Origin: an uncultured Tessaracoccus sp.
GTDB lineage: Bacteria > Actinomycetota > Actinomycetes > Propionibacteriales > Propionibacteriaceae
Direction: 5' to 3'
NCBI RefSeq assembly: GCF_947286155.1
Contig: NZ_CAMYPD010000009.1
Coordinates: 1 to 64,000 of the forward strand
Length of the DNA stretch: 64,000 nucleotides
Shown: one piece after another, positions 15,615 through 23,763 of the stretch
Layout: every line of letters begins with the position of its first letter
How positions within the stretch are numbered: the stretch's first letter is position 1
Position numbers and translations under genes: made by a program
The notes under the pieces: model-generated
Seen by the model: the letters and a program-made list of their open reading frames with translations, nothing else
Told to the model about the DNA's origin: nothing
The model's database searches: none

Positions 15615-17624
15615 TCAGACTCGGCTCCACAGCGGCGTCTTGAGCTCGCGGTAGTCGTCGACCGGGTCGAAGCACTGCGTGCCCCGGCACACCCAGACCC
15701 CGCGCTCGCTACGCCCTTCGAGGTGGCTCCCCCAACCAGGGGTACCCGACGGAGCCGTCAGCACCGCTGACCCGGCGGGTGCCAGTCGCCACGCGGCGCG
15801 GGCGAGTTCGTCGAACGGATCGTCGCTCACGACGACCGCCACGGCAGGCTTCAAACCGCGACGGGCCTCGTCGGAGATGAGGAGGTCTTGGAGCGCGGCG
15901 CCGGCGAAGGCGGGGTTCTCGGCGACGGTGCCCCACGTGGTGCGGGCGGCGAGATTAGCGCGTTCGACGAAGTCAGGGCGCTCCGCGAGCAACCCGACGT
16001 GGCGCAGCGCCGCGATCATCGCGCTCGTGCCCGATGGGGTGACGTTGTCGGTCACCGACCGGGCGCGACGAAACAGCCCGGCGTCCGCCGCGTCGTAGAA
16101 GCCGCCGTCGTCGGCGGAGAAACGCTCCAGTCCGGCCTCCAGCAGCTGCACCGCGTGGTCCAACCATGCGCGCTCCCCCGTCGCTCCGGCAAGCATCGAG
16201 AACGCCTCGGCCACCACGCCGTAGTCTTCGGCGCCGCCATCTGAGGCCGACGCTTCCCCGGCGTACGACGACCTTCTGAGCCCACCGTCGACGAGGTGCA
16301 CCCGCGCCAGATACTCCGCCGCCCGGCGCGCCAGCTGCAGCCACTCGGGCTCGTTGAATACCAGCGCCGCCCAGATGAGCGACGAGATCGTCCACCCATT
16401 CCAGGACGCGACGATGAGGTGGTCGGTGGCGGGCCTGAAGCGCTGTTCACGCTCGACGAGCAGCGCGTCGCACACCTTCTGCAGCCGATCAAACTGCGGA
16501 CGCCCGCGCAGCTGCAACGTCGAAAGCCCGTGCTCGAACGTGCCCTGCGTGGTGACGTGGAACACGTCGGCGGCCCAGTTGCCATCCTCCTCACCGAGCG
16601 CGTCGACGAGCAGATCCGGGTTCCAGAGATAGAAGATGCCCTCGTGCACCGAGCTGCGGATGTCCGACGAGTCGGCGTCGAGCCCCGCGACGAAGGCGCC
16701 ATCGTCGGTGGTCATCTCGCGGGCGAGGAACTCGACGATGCCGTACGCGGTGCGCTCGAGCAGCGCGCGCAGGCCCGCATCGTGATCGGCGGTGCGACGC
16801 CAGCCGCGCACGTAGGCGCCCAGCAGCAGCGCGTTGTCGTACAGCATTTTCTCGAAGTGCGGCACCACCCATCCGGCGTCGACGGAGTAGCGGTGGAAGC
16901 CACCGCCCACCTGGTCGTGGATGCCGCCTCGAGCCATGGCTTCCAGGGTGCGCTGCGCGAGCTCGAGCGATCGTCGATCCCCCTTGACCAGCAACGCATC
17001 GACGAGGGTGGGCGCGGGGAACTTCGGCGCCCCGCCGAAGCCGCCATGGACGTGATCGAACGCCCCCTCGACGGCGTCGATGGCCTCGCGGAGGTCCGGG
17101 GCCTCGTCGGCTACCTCGACGGTGATGCGCTCCAGTTGCTTCGCGACGTACTCGCCCGTCGACGTGAGCTGGTCGCGCTGCGCCTTCCAGCTCTGCACCA
17201 TCGCGGTCAGCACCTGCGTGAACGACGGCTGGCCAGGCGCGGGTTCCGCCGGGAAATAGGTGCCGGCGAAGAACGGGAGCCCCTCGGGGGTGAGGAACAG
17301 CGTCATGGGCCACCCGCCCGCGCCGCCGTTCATGGCTTGGGTGACCGTCATGAACACGGCATCGACGTCGGGGAGCTGCTGCCTATCGACCTTCACCGGC
17401 ACGAAATGGTGGTTGATGATCTTCGCAGTCTCCACGTCGTCGAACGATTCTTCGCTCATCACGTGGCACCAGTGGCACGACGCGTATCCGATGGACAGCA
17501 GGATGGGCACGTCGCGACGTGCCGCCTCGGCGAGGGCTTCGTCGCCCCATTCCCACCAGTCGACGGGTTGCGTGGAGTGCATGCGCAGGTAATCGCTGGC
17601 TGCGTTGGCGAGTTGGTTGACCAT
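15615..17624 (-). CDS. thioredoxin-domain DUF255 / N-acylglucosamine epimerase-like protein (YyaL type)
   Basis: A 669-residue protein of the YyaL/SSP411 family. The N-terminal thioredoxin-like domain (about 1-165) has the family start NAASDYLRMHSTQPVDWWEW and the redox pair CHWC (C50, C53). The rest is an (alpha/alpha)6-barrel like glycan epimerases (GGFGGAPKFP, GGGFHRYSVDAGWVVPHFEK, WNGWTISSLIWAALVF). Biological role unknown. A TAGCCT box 7 nt before the ATG suggests a leaderless message. It converges on the BCCT gene with 50 nt between. Confidence 0.9.
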   Translation of the reverse strand: MVNQLANAASDYLRMHSTQPVDWWEWGDEALAEAARRDVPILLSIGYASCHWCHVMSEESFDDVETAKIINHHFVPVKVDRQQLPDVDAVFMTVTQAMNGGAGGWPMTLFLTPEGLPFFAGTYFPAEPAPGQPSFTQVLTAMVQSWKAQRDQLTSTGEYVAKQLERITVEVADEAPDLREAIDAVEGAFDHVHGGFGGAPKFPAPTLVDALLVKGDRRSLELAQRTLEAMARGGIHDQVGGGFHRYSVDAGWVVPHFEKMLYDNALLLGAYVRGWRRTADHDAGLRALLERTAYGIVEFLAREMTTDDGAFVAGLDADSSDIRSSVHEGIFYLWNPDLLVDALGEEDGNWAADVFHVTTQGTFEHGLSTLQLRGRPQFDRLQKVCDALLVEREQRFRPATDHLIVASWNGWTISSLIWAALVFNEPEWLQLARRAAEYLARVHLVDGGLRRSSYAGEASASDGGAEDYGVVAEAFSMLAGATGERAWLDHAVQLLEAGLERFSADDGGFYDAADAGLFRRARSVTDNVTPSGTSAMIAALRHVGLLAERPDFVERANLAARTTWGTVAENPAFAGAALQDLLISDEARRGLKPAVAVVVSDDPFDELARAAWRLAPAGSAVLTAPSGTPGWGSHLEGRSERGVWVCRGTQCFDPVDDYRELKTPLWSRV

Positions 17625-17676
17625 GCCGCCAAGGCTAGCTGCGAGGCGCGATTGGGGCACATGGGACAATGGAGCC
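17625..17676. promoter_or_regulatory. divergent leaderless promoters
   Basis: A 52-nt gap between two start codons holds TAGCCT on the minus strand (17637-17632, 7 nt from the ATG at 17624) and GACAAT on the plus strand (17665-17670, 6 nt from the ATG at 17677). Confidence 0.5.
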
Positions 17677-18282
17677 ATGAGCCCCTCGCAGCCGCAGGAA
17701 CAGCACTCGATCGTCCGCGCCTCCGTCGTCAACGGCGGCCTCGTCGCGATGATGTGGATTCTCGAAGCCATCGACACCATCACCGCGAACAGCCTCGACA
17801 AGTTCGGCATCACGCCCCGCCGCTTCTCCGAGCTGGGCGACGTGTTCCTCGCGCCCTGGCTGCACTTCGGCTGGGGGCACCTCATCAGCAACTCAGTGCC
17901 GTTCCTAGTGCTCGGCATCCTGATTTACCTCTCCGGACGCTTCCAGTACATCACCACGTTGGTGGTCACCATCCTCGCCTCCGGTCTCACCGTGTGGCTG
18001 ATTTCTCCGGCGTGGTCGAACACCGCAGGCGCGTCCGGCATCGTGTTCGGGTTCCTCAGCTACCTGCTTGTGCGGGGGCTGTTCACGAAAGATTGGAAAC
18101 AGATCCTCATCGCCGTCGTGGTGTTCGCGCTGTACGGCAGCGTGCTGTGGGGCGTGCTGCCGACGACGGCGGGCGTGTCCTGGCAAGCCCACCTGGGCGG
18201 CGCCGGGGGCGGCGTGCTGTCCGCGTGGCTCATGCACGGCGAAAACACGCAACCAGCCCGCAGCACGGGGGCTCAGCGATGA
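17677..18282 (+). CDS. rhomboid-family intramembrane serine protease
   Basis: A 201-residue protein with about six membrane helices. It has the rhomboid features: WLHFGWGHLISNSVPF (HxxxN), the GASG nucleophile motif (S120), and the catalytic histidine in SWQAHLGG (H172) with GxxxGG spacing. It cleaves membrane proteins within the bilayer; the substrate is unknown. It overlaps the next gene by 4 nt (ATGA). Confidence 0.88.
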   Translation: MSPSQPQEQHSIVRASVVNGGLVAMMWILEAIDTITANSLDKFGITPRRFSELGDVFLAPWLHFGWGHLISNSVPFLVLGILIYLSGRFQYITTLVVTILASGLTVWLISPAWSNTAGASGIVFGFLSYLLVRGLFTKDWKQILIAVVVFALYGSVLWGVLPTTAGVSWQAHLGGAGGGVLSAWLMHGENTQPARSTGAQR

Positions 18283-18680
18283 CCGCCGACGAGGAACGTA
18301 TCGCGCGGCGCTATCCCAAGCGATCCGTGGGTGACTACCTCATCTACGGCGGGCTCGCCGTCGGTATTGGGGTCGCGATGGTGCTCACGGTGATCTCCGC
18401 ATGGCGCCACTCCACCCCGCCGGTGGAAGCGATGGTGCGCAGCTTCAACGTCGACTCCCCCTCGCAGGTCACCGTCGAGTTAGTGGTGCAGCGCCCCGAC
18501 CCATCCAAGCCGGCCCAGTGCAAGCTCGTCGCGCAAGCCGACTCGTACGAAGAAGTCGGGGAAACGACGGTGGACGTCCCCGCCGACGCCAACAAGCTCA
18601 AGGCCTACACCTTCACGGTGGCGACGGTGAAGGAGCCCGTCGCAGTCGACCAACGCGGGTGCACGATCGCCGGTGGGTAG
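18279..18680 (+). CDS. DUF4307 membrane protein
   Basis: A 133-residue protein: basic start with RYPKRSVGDYLIYGG, one membrane helix (about 22-42), then a short outside domain (VRSFNVDSPSQVTVELVVQRPDPSKPAQC … AVDQRGCTI). This is the actinobacterial DUF4307 pattern, which often sits just before greA. The two cysteines could form a disulfide. Function unknown. It is translationally coupled to the rhomboid gene. Confidence 0.8.
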   Translation: MTADEERIARRYPKRSVGDYLIYGGLAVGIGVAMVLTVISAWRHSTPPVEAMVRSFNVDSPSQVTVELVVQRPDPSKPAQCKLVAQADSYEEVGETTVDVPADANKLKAYTFTVATVKEPVAVDQRGCTIAGG

Positions 18681-18704
18681 TGCCGCAGGTGATAAGCTTG
18701 CGGA

Positions 18705-19220
18705 ATGTCCGAAAACACTGAGGCAACAGCAACCGACGTCGTGTGGCTCACCCAAGAGGCCTACGACAAGCTCGAATCCGAGCTCAACGAGTTGAAGACC
18801 GTCGGTCGCCCCGAGGTGAGCGCGCGCATCGCCGCCGCCCGTGAAGAAGGCGACCTGAGCGAGAATGGCGGCTACCACGCCGCCCGCGAAGAGCAGGGCC
18901 AGATGGAGGCCCGCATCGCCCAGCTTGAAGACCTGCTGCGCCGCGCCGAGGTAGGCGAGGCAGCCGGCCACCCAGACGAGGTCGCGCCCGGCAAGCTCAT
19001 CACCATCGCCTTCGACGGCGACGAGGACGACACCGACACGTTCCTCCTCGGCTCGCGCGAGGTACTGGGTGTCGACGACTCCGTCGACTATGCCGTGTAC
19101 TCACCACAGGCGCCGCTCGGTGCAGCGGTCACCGGCGCGAAGGTGGGCGACGAGGTCAGCTACCAGGCTCCCAACGGCAACACCATCCACGTCACCATCC
19201 TCAAGGTGGAAAACCTCTAA
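18705..19220 (+). CDS. greA: transcription elongation factor GreA
   Basis: Rescues backtracked RNA polymerase by stimulating transcript cleavage. The N-terminal coiled coil (about 10-80) carries the acidic tip (AAAREEGDLSENGGYHAARE), where the D and E residues coordinate the catalytic Mg. The C-terminal FKBP-like domain ends APNGNTIHVTILKVENL. A length of 171 is normal for actinobacteria. A strong terminator follows. Confidence 0.95.
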   Translation: MSENTEATATDVVWLTQEAYDKLESELNELKTVGRPEVSARIAAAREEGDLSENGGYHAAREEQGQMEARIAQLEDLLRRAEVGEAAGHPDEVAPGKLITIAFDGDEDDTDTFLLGSREVLGVDDSVDYAVYSPQAPLGAAVTGAKVGDEVSYQAPNGNTIHVTILKVENL

Positions 19221-19242
19221 CCCGCACGAAGTAGGGCATCGA

Positions 19243-19276
19243 GGGGCCGCGCCGAAGATCATCCCGGCGCGGCCCC
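19243..19276 (+). terminator. GC-rich hairpin terminator after greA
   Basis: Perfect 12-bp stem GGGGCCGCGCCG / CGGCGCGGCCCC with a 10-nt loop, followed by TTCGTATGT. It lies 22 nt after the greA stop. The weak T-run is usual for GC-rich genomes. Confidence 0.75.
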
Positions 19277-19295
19277 TTCGTATGTCTGCCTTCGC

Positions 19296-19370
19296 GCGAC
19301 TGGGCGCACTCCAGATGCGAAAAAACGCTCTCTGCAGCCCATTTTCGGCATCTGGCGTGCGCTCAGTCGC
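19296..19370. repeat. palindrome B1
   Basis: Arms 19296-19318 and 19348-19370 pair at 21 of 23 positions (GCGACTGGGCGCACTCCAG…). The stem continues inward with GAAAA / TTTTC. It begins 6 nt beyond the stop of the convergent DUF2089 gene. The arm core GCGCACTCCAGATGCGAAAAA recurs at 38561 (element B2). Confidence 0.88.
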
Positions 19371-19376
19371 ACATTG

Positions 19377-19823
19377 TCATTCGTCTGCCAGCAGCTTCGC
19401 CGCCTGAGCGGCTGAGACGTCGCCGGCCGCGACGCGCGCGAGCAGGTCGTCCTGCTCCGCGACGGGAGTGCCGTACTCGCTGTCGGCGTCTTCCTCGCTC
19501 CACTCCTCCGCCCGTTGCGGCATCGGGCCGCGAAGTTCGTCGTCGACGCGCGGGGTAAGGCCGAGCTTGGCGAGCACCCCGTCGTAGCGGGAGCGCGCCG
19601 TCGGGTAGGAGACGCCGAGGTGCTTCTCCACCTCGCGCAGGTTGCCGCGCGACGCGAGGAACACGCGGAGCAGGTCGAGTTCGGCCTCGTCGAGGGCGTC
19701 GAACTCCGTGCCGGAGAACTCACCGTGCAGCTCAGTGCCGCACTGCCGGCATCCCTTGCTGATGATGATGAGTTCGTCGCCGCACACCGGGCAGTCCGAG
19801 GGCGCGTGGTAGGTCTTCGCCAT
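19377..19823 (-). CDS. DUF2089 zinc-ribbon/HTH protein
   Basis: A 148-residue DUF2089 protein. It has a zinc ribbon (DCPVCGDELIIISKGCRQCG, two CxxC pairs), a sigma-like helix-turn-helix (FLASRGNLREVEKHLGVSYPTARSRYDGVL) and a C-terminal short helical motif (DDLLARVAAGDVSAAQAAKL) like that in its neighbour. The ATG at 19823 lies 6 nt after GGAGGA; a GTG at 19829 is in frame. It follows the upstream gene by 2 nt, so the pair is coupled. Likely a transcription regulator of its own operon. Confidence 0.85.
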   Translation of the reverse strand: MAKTYHAPSDCPVCGDELIIISKGCRQCGTELHGEFSGTEFDALDEAELDLLRVFLASRGNLREVEKHLGVSYPTARSRYDGVLAKLGLTPRVDDELRGPMPQRAEEWSEEDADSEYGTPVAEQDDLLARVAAGDVSAAQAAKLLADE

Positions 19824-19825
19824 GC

Positions 19826-20626
19826 TCACTCCTCCACCTTCAGCGTGGCCATGCCCATCACGACGCTCATCTTCAGCCTGGCGGCGCCATTGCCGACGAC
19901 GTACTCATCGACATCCGCCGACTCACTCGGCCAGTTGATGCGCCCGAGCTTCGTCTCCCCCGTCACCGACACATTCGCGCCCGGCGTCAGCACCACAGTC
20001 ATGGCGCCCGATTCCACGCGGAGCTTCGAGCGCCCCTGGCTGATGGGCCCCTCGACGGTGACGCCTCCGGCCTGGGCGAGCAGATCCTGCACTTCGACCG
20101 CGTCCTCGATCGAGCAGTTGGCGCCCGTGACTCGCACCCGACCCAGGCGCGGCAGATTGCGCACCTTGAGGCCGCCCGTCGTGATCTCCACGTCGACCAT
20201 GAGCTTCGGGTTCACCTTTACGAGCAGCTCCTTGCCGAGCGCGATATCGCTCAGGTGCTCCCGCGTGCGCGGGGGACGGATGAGCGAGAACCCGTCGAAT
20301 CGTGGCCCGAGCTCGCCCGTGGCGTTGATCTCCATCACAGTGCCCGTGCGCCGCAGCACGTGCTCACCTTCGACGCTCAGCGTCGCCACCTGCGAGTCGC
20401 CCTCGATGCGCACCCGCCGGCCCGTGGCCTGAATCTGCACGCGCTCCAACCCGCCGTTCCGGGCCTGCGCGCCCTCCGCCGACGACTGTTCCGACGCGGG
20501 TTCCGATACGTCTTCCGCAGCTTTCGCTACCTGCTTGAGCTCTTCAATGCGGCGACGGGCCTCGTCGGCGGTGATCTTGCCCTCGGCCAAGTCGTTCAGG
20601 ATGGGTTCAAAATTCAGCTTCGCCAT
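19826..20626 (-). CDS. DUF4097-like beta-helix protein with SHOCT-like N-terminus
   Basis: A 266-residue cytoplasmic protein. The first 35 residues (ILNDLAEGKITADEARRRIEEL) form a short helical motif of SHOCT type, and the rest is repetitive beta structure like putative adhesin/DUF4097 proteins (VTVEGPISQGRSKLRVESGAMTVVL). No signal peptide. Paired with the DUF2089 regulator, it may be a sensor or partner in the regulation of membrane stress; this is inference. The leaderless start has TACAAT 7 nt ahead. Confidence 0.7.
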   Translation of the reverse strand: MAKLNFEPILNDLAEGKITADEARRRIEELKQVAKAAEDVSEPASEQSSAEGAQARNGGLERVQIQATGRRVRIEGDSQVATLSVEGEHVLRRTGTVMEINATGELGPRFDGFSLIRPPRTREHLSDIALGKELLVKVNPKLMVDVEITTGGLKVRNLPRLGRVRVTGANCSIEDAVEVQDLLAQAGGVTVEGPISQGRSKLRVESGAMTVVLTPGANVSVTGETKLGRINWPSESADVDEYVVGNGAARLKMSVVMGMATLKVEE

Positions 20627-20640
20627 ATTGCATATTGTAA
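20627..20640 (-). promoter_or_regulatory. promoter with tandem CAATATG repeat
   Basis: On the minus strand TACAAT (20639-20634) precedes the ATG by 7 nt. The sequence CAATATGCAATATG holds two direct copies of CAATATG that span the -10 box and start codon. This is a possible binding site for the DUF2089 protein of the same operon. Confidence 0.4.
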
Positions 20641-20711
20641 AGGTGAACTTTCCATTCTGGAAGGTTGTGGCGGTTTCGACGGGGAGAGCGCGGCGTGGCA
20701 GAGTGTTGGGC

Positions 20712-21389
20712 ATGCCCGCGCCACTGTCTGAACTCATCGCCCCCGACTGGGCAGAAGCACTCGCCGACGTCGAGCCGCAGATCCACCAGATGGGTCAATT
20801 CCTTCGCGACGAGCTCGCCGCCGGCCGCGGATACCTCCCTGCCGGCCCCGACGTGCTGCGCGCCTTCACGCTGCCGCTGGCCGACGTACGCGTGCTGATT
20901 ATCGGGCAAGACCCCTACCCGACGCCGGGGCACGCCGTCGGGCTGTGCTTCTCGGTCGCTCCCGACGTGCGCCCCATTCCGAAGTCGCTCATCAACATTT
21001 ACAAGGAGCTTTACGACGACCTGGGCATTCCCCCGGCTCCGCACGGCGACCTCACGCACTGGTTCGAGCAGGGCGTGCTCCTGCTGAACCGCTCGCTCAC
21101 CGTACGGCCAGGGGCGCCGGCGTCGCATCGCGGCAAAGGCTGGGAGGCGGTGACGACGCGCGCCGTCCAGGCGCTGGCCGACCGCGGCGGGCCGCTCGTC
21201 GCGCTGCTGTGGGGCCGCGACGCGCAGCAAGCCGAGCGCCTCTTGCCCGGCGTGCCGGTGATCAAGTCGCCGCACCCGTCGCCGCTGTCTGCCCACAACG
21301 GGTTCTTCGGCTCCCGCCCGTTCTCGCGGGTGAACCAGGCGCTCGAGGCGCAGGGGGCGCAGCCGATCGATTGGCGCATCCCGGCATAG
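20712..21389 (+). CDS. ung: uracil-DNA glycosylase, family 1
   Basis: Removes uracil from DNA. The catalytic aspartate is in IIGQDPYPTPGHAVGLCFSV (D67). The DNA-intercalation/leucine loop is HPSPLSAHNGFFGSRPFSRVN, with the conserved histidine. At 225 residues it is full length. The ATG at 20712 starts at the usual family position. Palindrome A1 begins 3 nt after its stop codon. Confidence 0.95.
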   Translation: MPAPLSELIAPDWAEALADVEPQIHQMGQFLRDELAAGRGYLPAGPDVLRAFTLPLADVRVLIIGQDPYPTPGHAVGLCFSVAPDVRPIPKSLINIYKELYDDLGIPPAPHGDLTHWFEQGVLLLNRSLTVRPGAPASHRGKGWEAVTTRAVQALADRGGPLVALLWGRDAQQAERLLPGVPVIKSPHPSPLSAHNGFFGSRPFSRVNQALEAQGAQPIDWRIPA

Positions 21390-21391
21390 CA

Positions 21392-21471
21392 AACTGCAAA
21401 ACTCGCCAACAGTGCGTCGCCTCCCCCGATATTCGGGCACTTGTGAGCCGCTGTTGGCGAGTTTTGCAGTT
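21392..21471. repeat. palindrome A1
   Basis: Perfect 21-bp arms at 21392-21412 and 21451-21471 (core TGCAAAACTCGCCAACAG) with a 38-nt centre containing a small CGATATTCG palindrome. The same arms occur at 51317-51398 (A2) with an unrelated centre. It lies between ung and msrA, 3 nt after the ung stop. Confidence 0.93.
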
Positions 21472-21513
21472 CTGCGCCGGGTATCCACTTGCGCGAAGTG
21501 CCACACTGGCCCC

Positions 21514-22179
21514 ATGGACATTGATGTGATGGGCTGGCTGCAGCGCAACTGGAAACCGACGATGGTCTCCCCCGACGAGGCCCTCCCCGGCCGCGATGAG
21601 CCGGTGCTGAACCCCATCCCCCGCCATGAGGTATTCGGCATCCCCCTCGACGAGGTTCCCGCCGGCTGTCAGATGGCGTACTTCGCACTCGGTTGTTACT
21701 GGGGCGAGGAGCGCATGTTCTGGAACACCGACGGCGTGGTGAATACCGCCGTCGGATTCATGGGCGGCTTCACCCCCAACCCCACGTATCAGGAGTCATG
21801 CACCGGCCAGACCGGCCACACTGAGACGGTGCAGGTGGTCTTCGACCCGTCGCGCGTCACCTACGACGACTTGCTGCGCATCTTCTGGGAAGCGCACGAC
21901 CCGACCCAGCTCAACCGCCAGGGCAACGACATCGGCACCCAGTACCGCTCCGCGATCTTCCCGGTCGACGAGGAACAACACGCCGCGGCAGAGGCGTCGA
22001 AGCGACGATTCCAGGCTGCGCTGACGGAGGCTGGCTACGGCGAGATCACGACGGAGATCACGCCCGGCCAGCGGTTCTACTACGCCGAGCTGGAGCACCA
22101 GCAGTACCTCCACAAGAATCCAGCGGGGTACGCGTGCGACCATCGGACTGGAGTCTCATGCTCACCAAATGACGTATGA
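21514..22179 (+). CDS. msrA: peptide-methionine (S)-S-oxide reductase MsrA
   Basis: Reduces methionine S-sulfoxide in proteins. The nucleophile is C61 in FALGCYWGEERMFW (the family norm is GCFWG). Other conserved parts are GFMGGFTPNPTYQESCTGQTGHTE, FWEAHDPTQLNRQGNDIGTQYRS, and AELEHQQYLHKNPAGY. The 45-residue N-terminal extension is usual in actinobacteria. The C-terminal SC in GVSCSP could be a recycling cysteine. The CACACT box ends 6 nt before the ATG. Confidence 0.94.
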   Translation: MDIDVMGWLQRNWKPTMVSPDEALPGRDEPVLNPIPRHEVFGIPLDEVPAGCQMAYFALGCYWGEERMFWNTDGVVNTAVGFMGGFTPNPTYQESCTGQTGHTETVQVVFDPSRVTYDDLLRIFWEAHDPTQLNRQGNDIGTQYRSAIFPVDEEQHAAAEASKRRFQAALTEAGYGEITTEITPGQRFYYAELEHQQYLHKNPAGYACDHRTGVSCSPNDV

Positions 22180-22240
22180 CCCTGGTCCCAGATTGCACTT
22201 TCGCCGCATGCCCGAACATTCACTGATATACGCTTCGGAC

Positions 22241-22648
22241 ATGAAGCACACAAGTGGGGCTACAAGCACCCTGACGAGAACTCGCGTCGCCCTGATGACA
22301 CTCCTTACGCTTGCACTCGCGGCTCTGGCCGCCACTTTCCCAACGGAAGCAAGCGCAGCTGGGCCCTGTAAAGTCACGGGATACACCATCCATGCACAAC
22401 TGCAGATGTCGACCCGCGATATCAGCAAGAGCGAAGTCGAAGCTTCAGTCAGGGTCAACTGCTCACGCGGTAGATGGCAGCCCACCCAGAAGACTTGGAT
22501 TTACCAAGGAAGTTCCTTTCAGTCTCCAAAACGACCTGCTGTCGTTATGAACGCTCAGGGCGTCGTCGTTACTGCCTGGTGGCCAACGGGGTCAGGAGGC
22601 GGAGGGGCCGGCTCTTGGGGTATCCCGGTGGCTCCTGAACTGCTATGA
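22241..22648 (+). CDS. small secreted protein of unknown function
   Basis: A 135-residue protein with a Sec signal peptide (about 1-40, hydrophobic VALMTLLTLALAALAA, cleavage near ASA-AG). The mature part is a beta-rich domain with two cysteines (PCKVTGYTIHAQLQMSTRD … VRVNCSRGRWQPTQKTW) and a Gly-rich tail ending GSWGIPVAPELL. I do not recognise it. It overlaps the DUF2283 gene by 4 nt. The local base composition is less GC-rich than in the flanking core genes, which hints at acquisition. Confidence 0.65.
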   Translation: MKHTSGATSTLTRTRVALMTLLTLALAALAATFPTEASAAGPCKVTGYTIHAQLQMSTRDISKSEVEASVRVNCSRGRWQPTQKTWIYQGSSFQSPKRPAVVMNAQGVVVTAWWPTGSGGGGAGSWGIPVAPELL

Positions 22649-22899
22649 TCCGATATCAACTTGCTGCCCGAGTCGACTACGACCGTAGCTGCAACGCCGC
22701 GATGGTAACCTTCGAGGATTCTCAGGTAGCTGCCCCAACCACCGATTATCCCATCTTCGGACCAGCGGGCGAGGTAGAGGCTGTAGTCACCTTCAATGCG
22801 GCTGGAGTGATCTTAGGAATCGAACTTCTCAATGCATCTGTGCAACTGCCTCTCCCACGAACGACTACCGACCAGCCGACGCCACCAATGCCCTCGTAG
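22645..22899 (+). CDS. DUF2283-like small protein
   Basis: An 84-residue protein resembling the DUF2283 pattern (YDRSCNAAMVTFEDSQVA … VVTFNAAGVILGIELLNASVQLP). The ATG overlaps the stop of the secreted protein gene (ATGA), so the two are coupled. The family has no firm function. Its tail is Pro/Thr-rich. Confidence 0.6.
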   Translation: MIRYQLAARVDYDRSCNAAMVTFEDSQVAAPTTDYPIFGPAGEVEAVVTFNAAGVILGIELLNASVQLPLPRTTTDQPTPPMPS

Positions 22900-23035
22900 A
22901 CCATGACTGCTTTCATAACTGTTGGGGAACCCCGACGGCTACTGCCCCGTGCACGCCACGGGTGTGAAGTGCGGGCCCGAGTCCTGACTTCGCGTCACGC
23001 TCTTCATCGAAGCTCCACTCAAGGTAGGCACGGCC

Positions 23036-23335
23036 ATGCATCATCAGGTATTCAACGACGCCGCGGCACGCACTCTCCTGCGAGTGCTCTCACGTGAGCA
23101 CATAGCCATCCGAAGCGTTCGCCTGTCTACGGACCCGAAGATCACCGTGCTCATCCCAGACAGCGAACTCTACAAGAGATACGTGGCTCAACTCGCCCCG
23201 GAGGATGAGTCACTCGCCGAGGTTCACCTCCAAGAACAGCTCATCGGGTGGTACGGAGATGACGAGGACGCCGTGACCCTCGAGCTCGTGGAAGCAGCAG
23301 ACGGGAACATCAGCTGGAAACGGACCTCCCACTGA
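23036..23335 (+). CDS. hypothetical protein
   Basis: A 99-residue soluble protein (MHHQVFNDAAARTLLRVLSR … ITVLIPDSELYKRYVAQL … ISWKRTSH), not recognised. An AAGGTAGG site precedes the ATG by about 8 nt. It sits in the accessory stretch between msrA and the toxin–antitoxin pair. Confidence 0.5.
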   Translation: MHHQVFNDAAARTLLRVLSREHIAIRSVRLSTDPKITVLIPDSELYKRYVAQLAPEDESLAEVHLQEQLIGWYGDDEDAVTLELVEAADGNISWKRTSH

Positions 23336-23400
23336 CGACGCTAGCCCGCACCGTGGACACTCCGCAACTGAGCGGCCGCTCAACCTCATTGCGCTCCATT

Positions 23401-23763
23401 TCAGGGGAACTCTCGCGCATGACTGCTGTCATACCTGCCGAGGAATTCAGGCACGTCGCGGCTGATGGTGTCCCACATCATCGCCACGTCAATATCTCCA
23501 TAGCCGTAGGCCAGTCTGTTTCGCATACCGCGTATCTCGCGCAACGTCATCGATGGGAGTCGTTCGACCGCTACATCGGGCAGGTCTTCCACGAGAGCCT
23601 GCACCTGGATGATGAGTTGGGCAGCAGCGAGACGCGACACCTGACCCGCCACACCCGACGAGCAGAATTCGGCCTCGCCGAGGCCCGTCAGGTACGCGGC
23701 TTGGGCTCGCAGCGCGGCGCAGCCTTGCAACAGCTCTGGGAGTCTGTGCTCCGCCTTGGTCAC
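23401..23763 (-). CDS. HepT-like protein with altered catalytic motif
   Basis: A 120-residue HEPN-domain protein encoded just after a MntA-type nucleotidyltransferase and overlapping it by 4 nt. HepT toxins carry RX4-6HXY; here the segment is R81-N-R-L-A-Y86-G-Y88, so the histidine is replaced by tyrosine (TAC where CAC/CAT is expected). The final tyrosine, the AMPylation target in studied pairs, remains. The protein is probably RNase-dead, or the pair now serves another purpose. Confidence 0.8.
   Translation of the reverse strand: MTKAEHRLPELLQGCAALRAQAAYLTGLGEAEFCSSGVAGQVSRLAAAQLIIQVQALVEDLPDVAVERLPSMTLREIRGMRNRLAYGYGDIDVAMMWDTISRDVPEFLGRYDSSHAREFP

Noticed and set aside
15561..15770. Short frame starting at a GTGA overlap with the BCCT stop
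   Set aside because: After about 20 codons it runs antisense through the DUF255 gene and has Arg/Pro-rich composition typical of a shadow frame.
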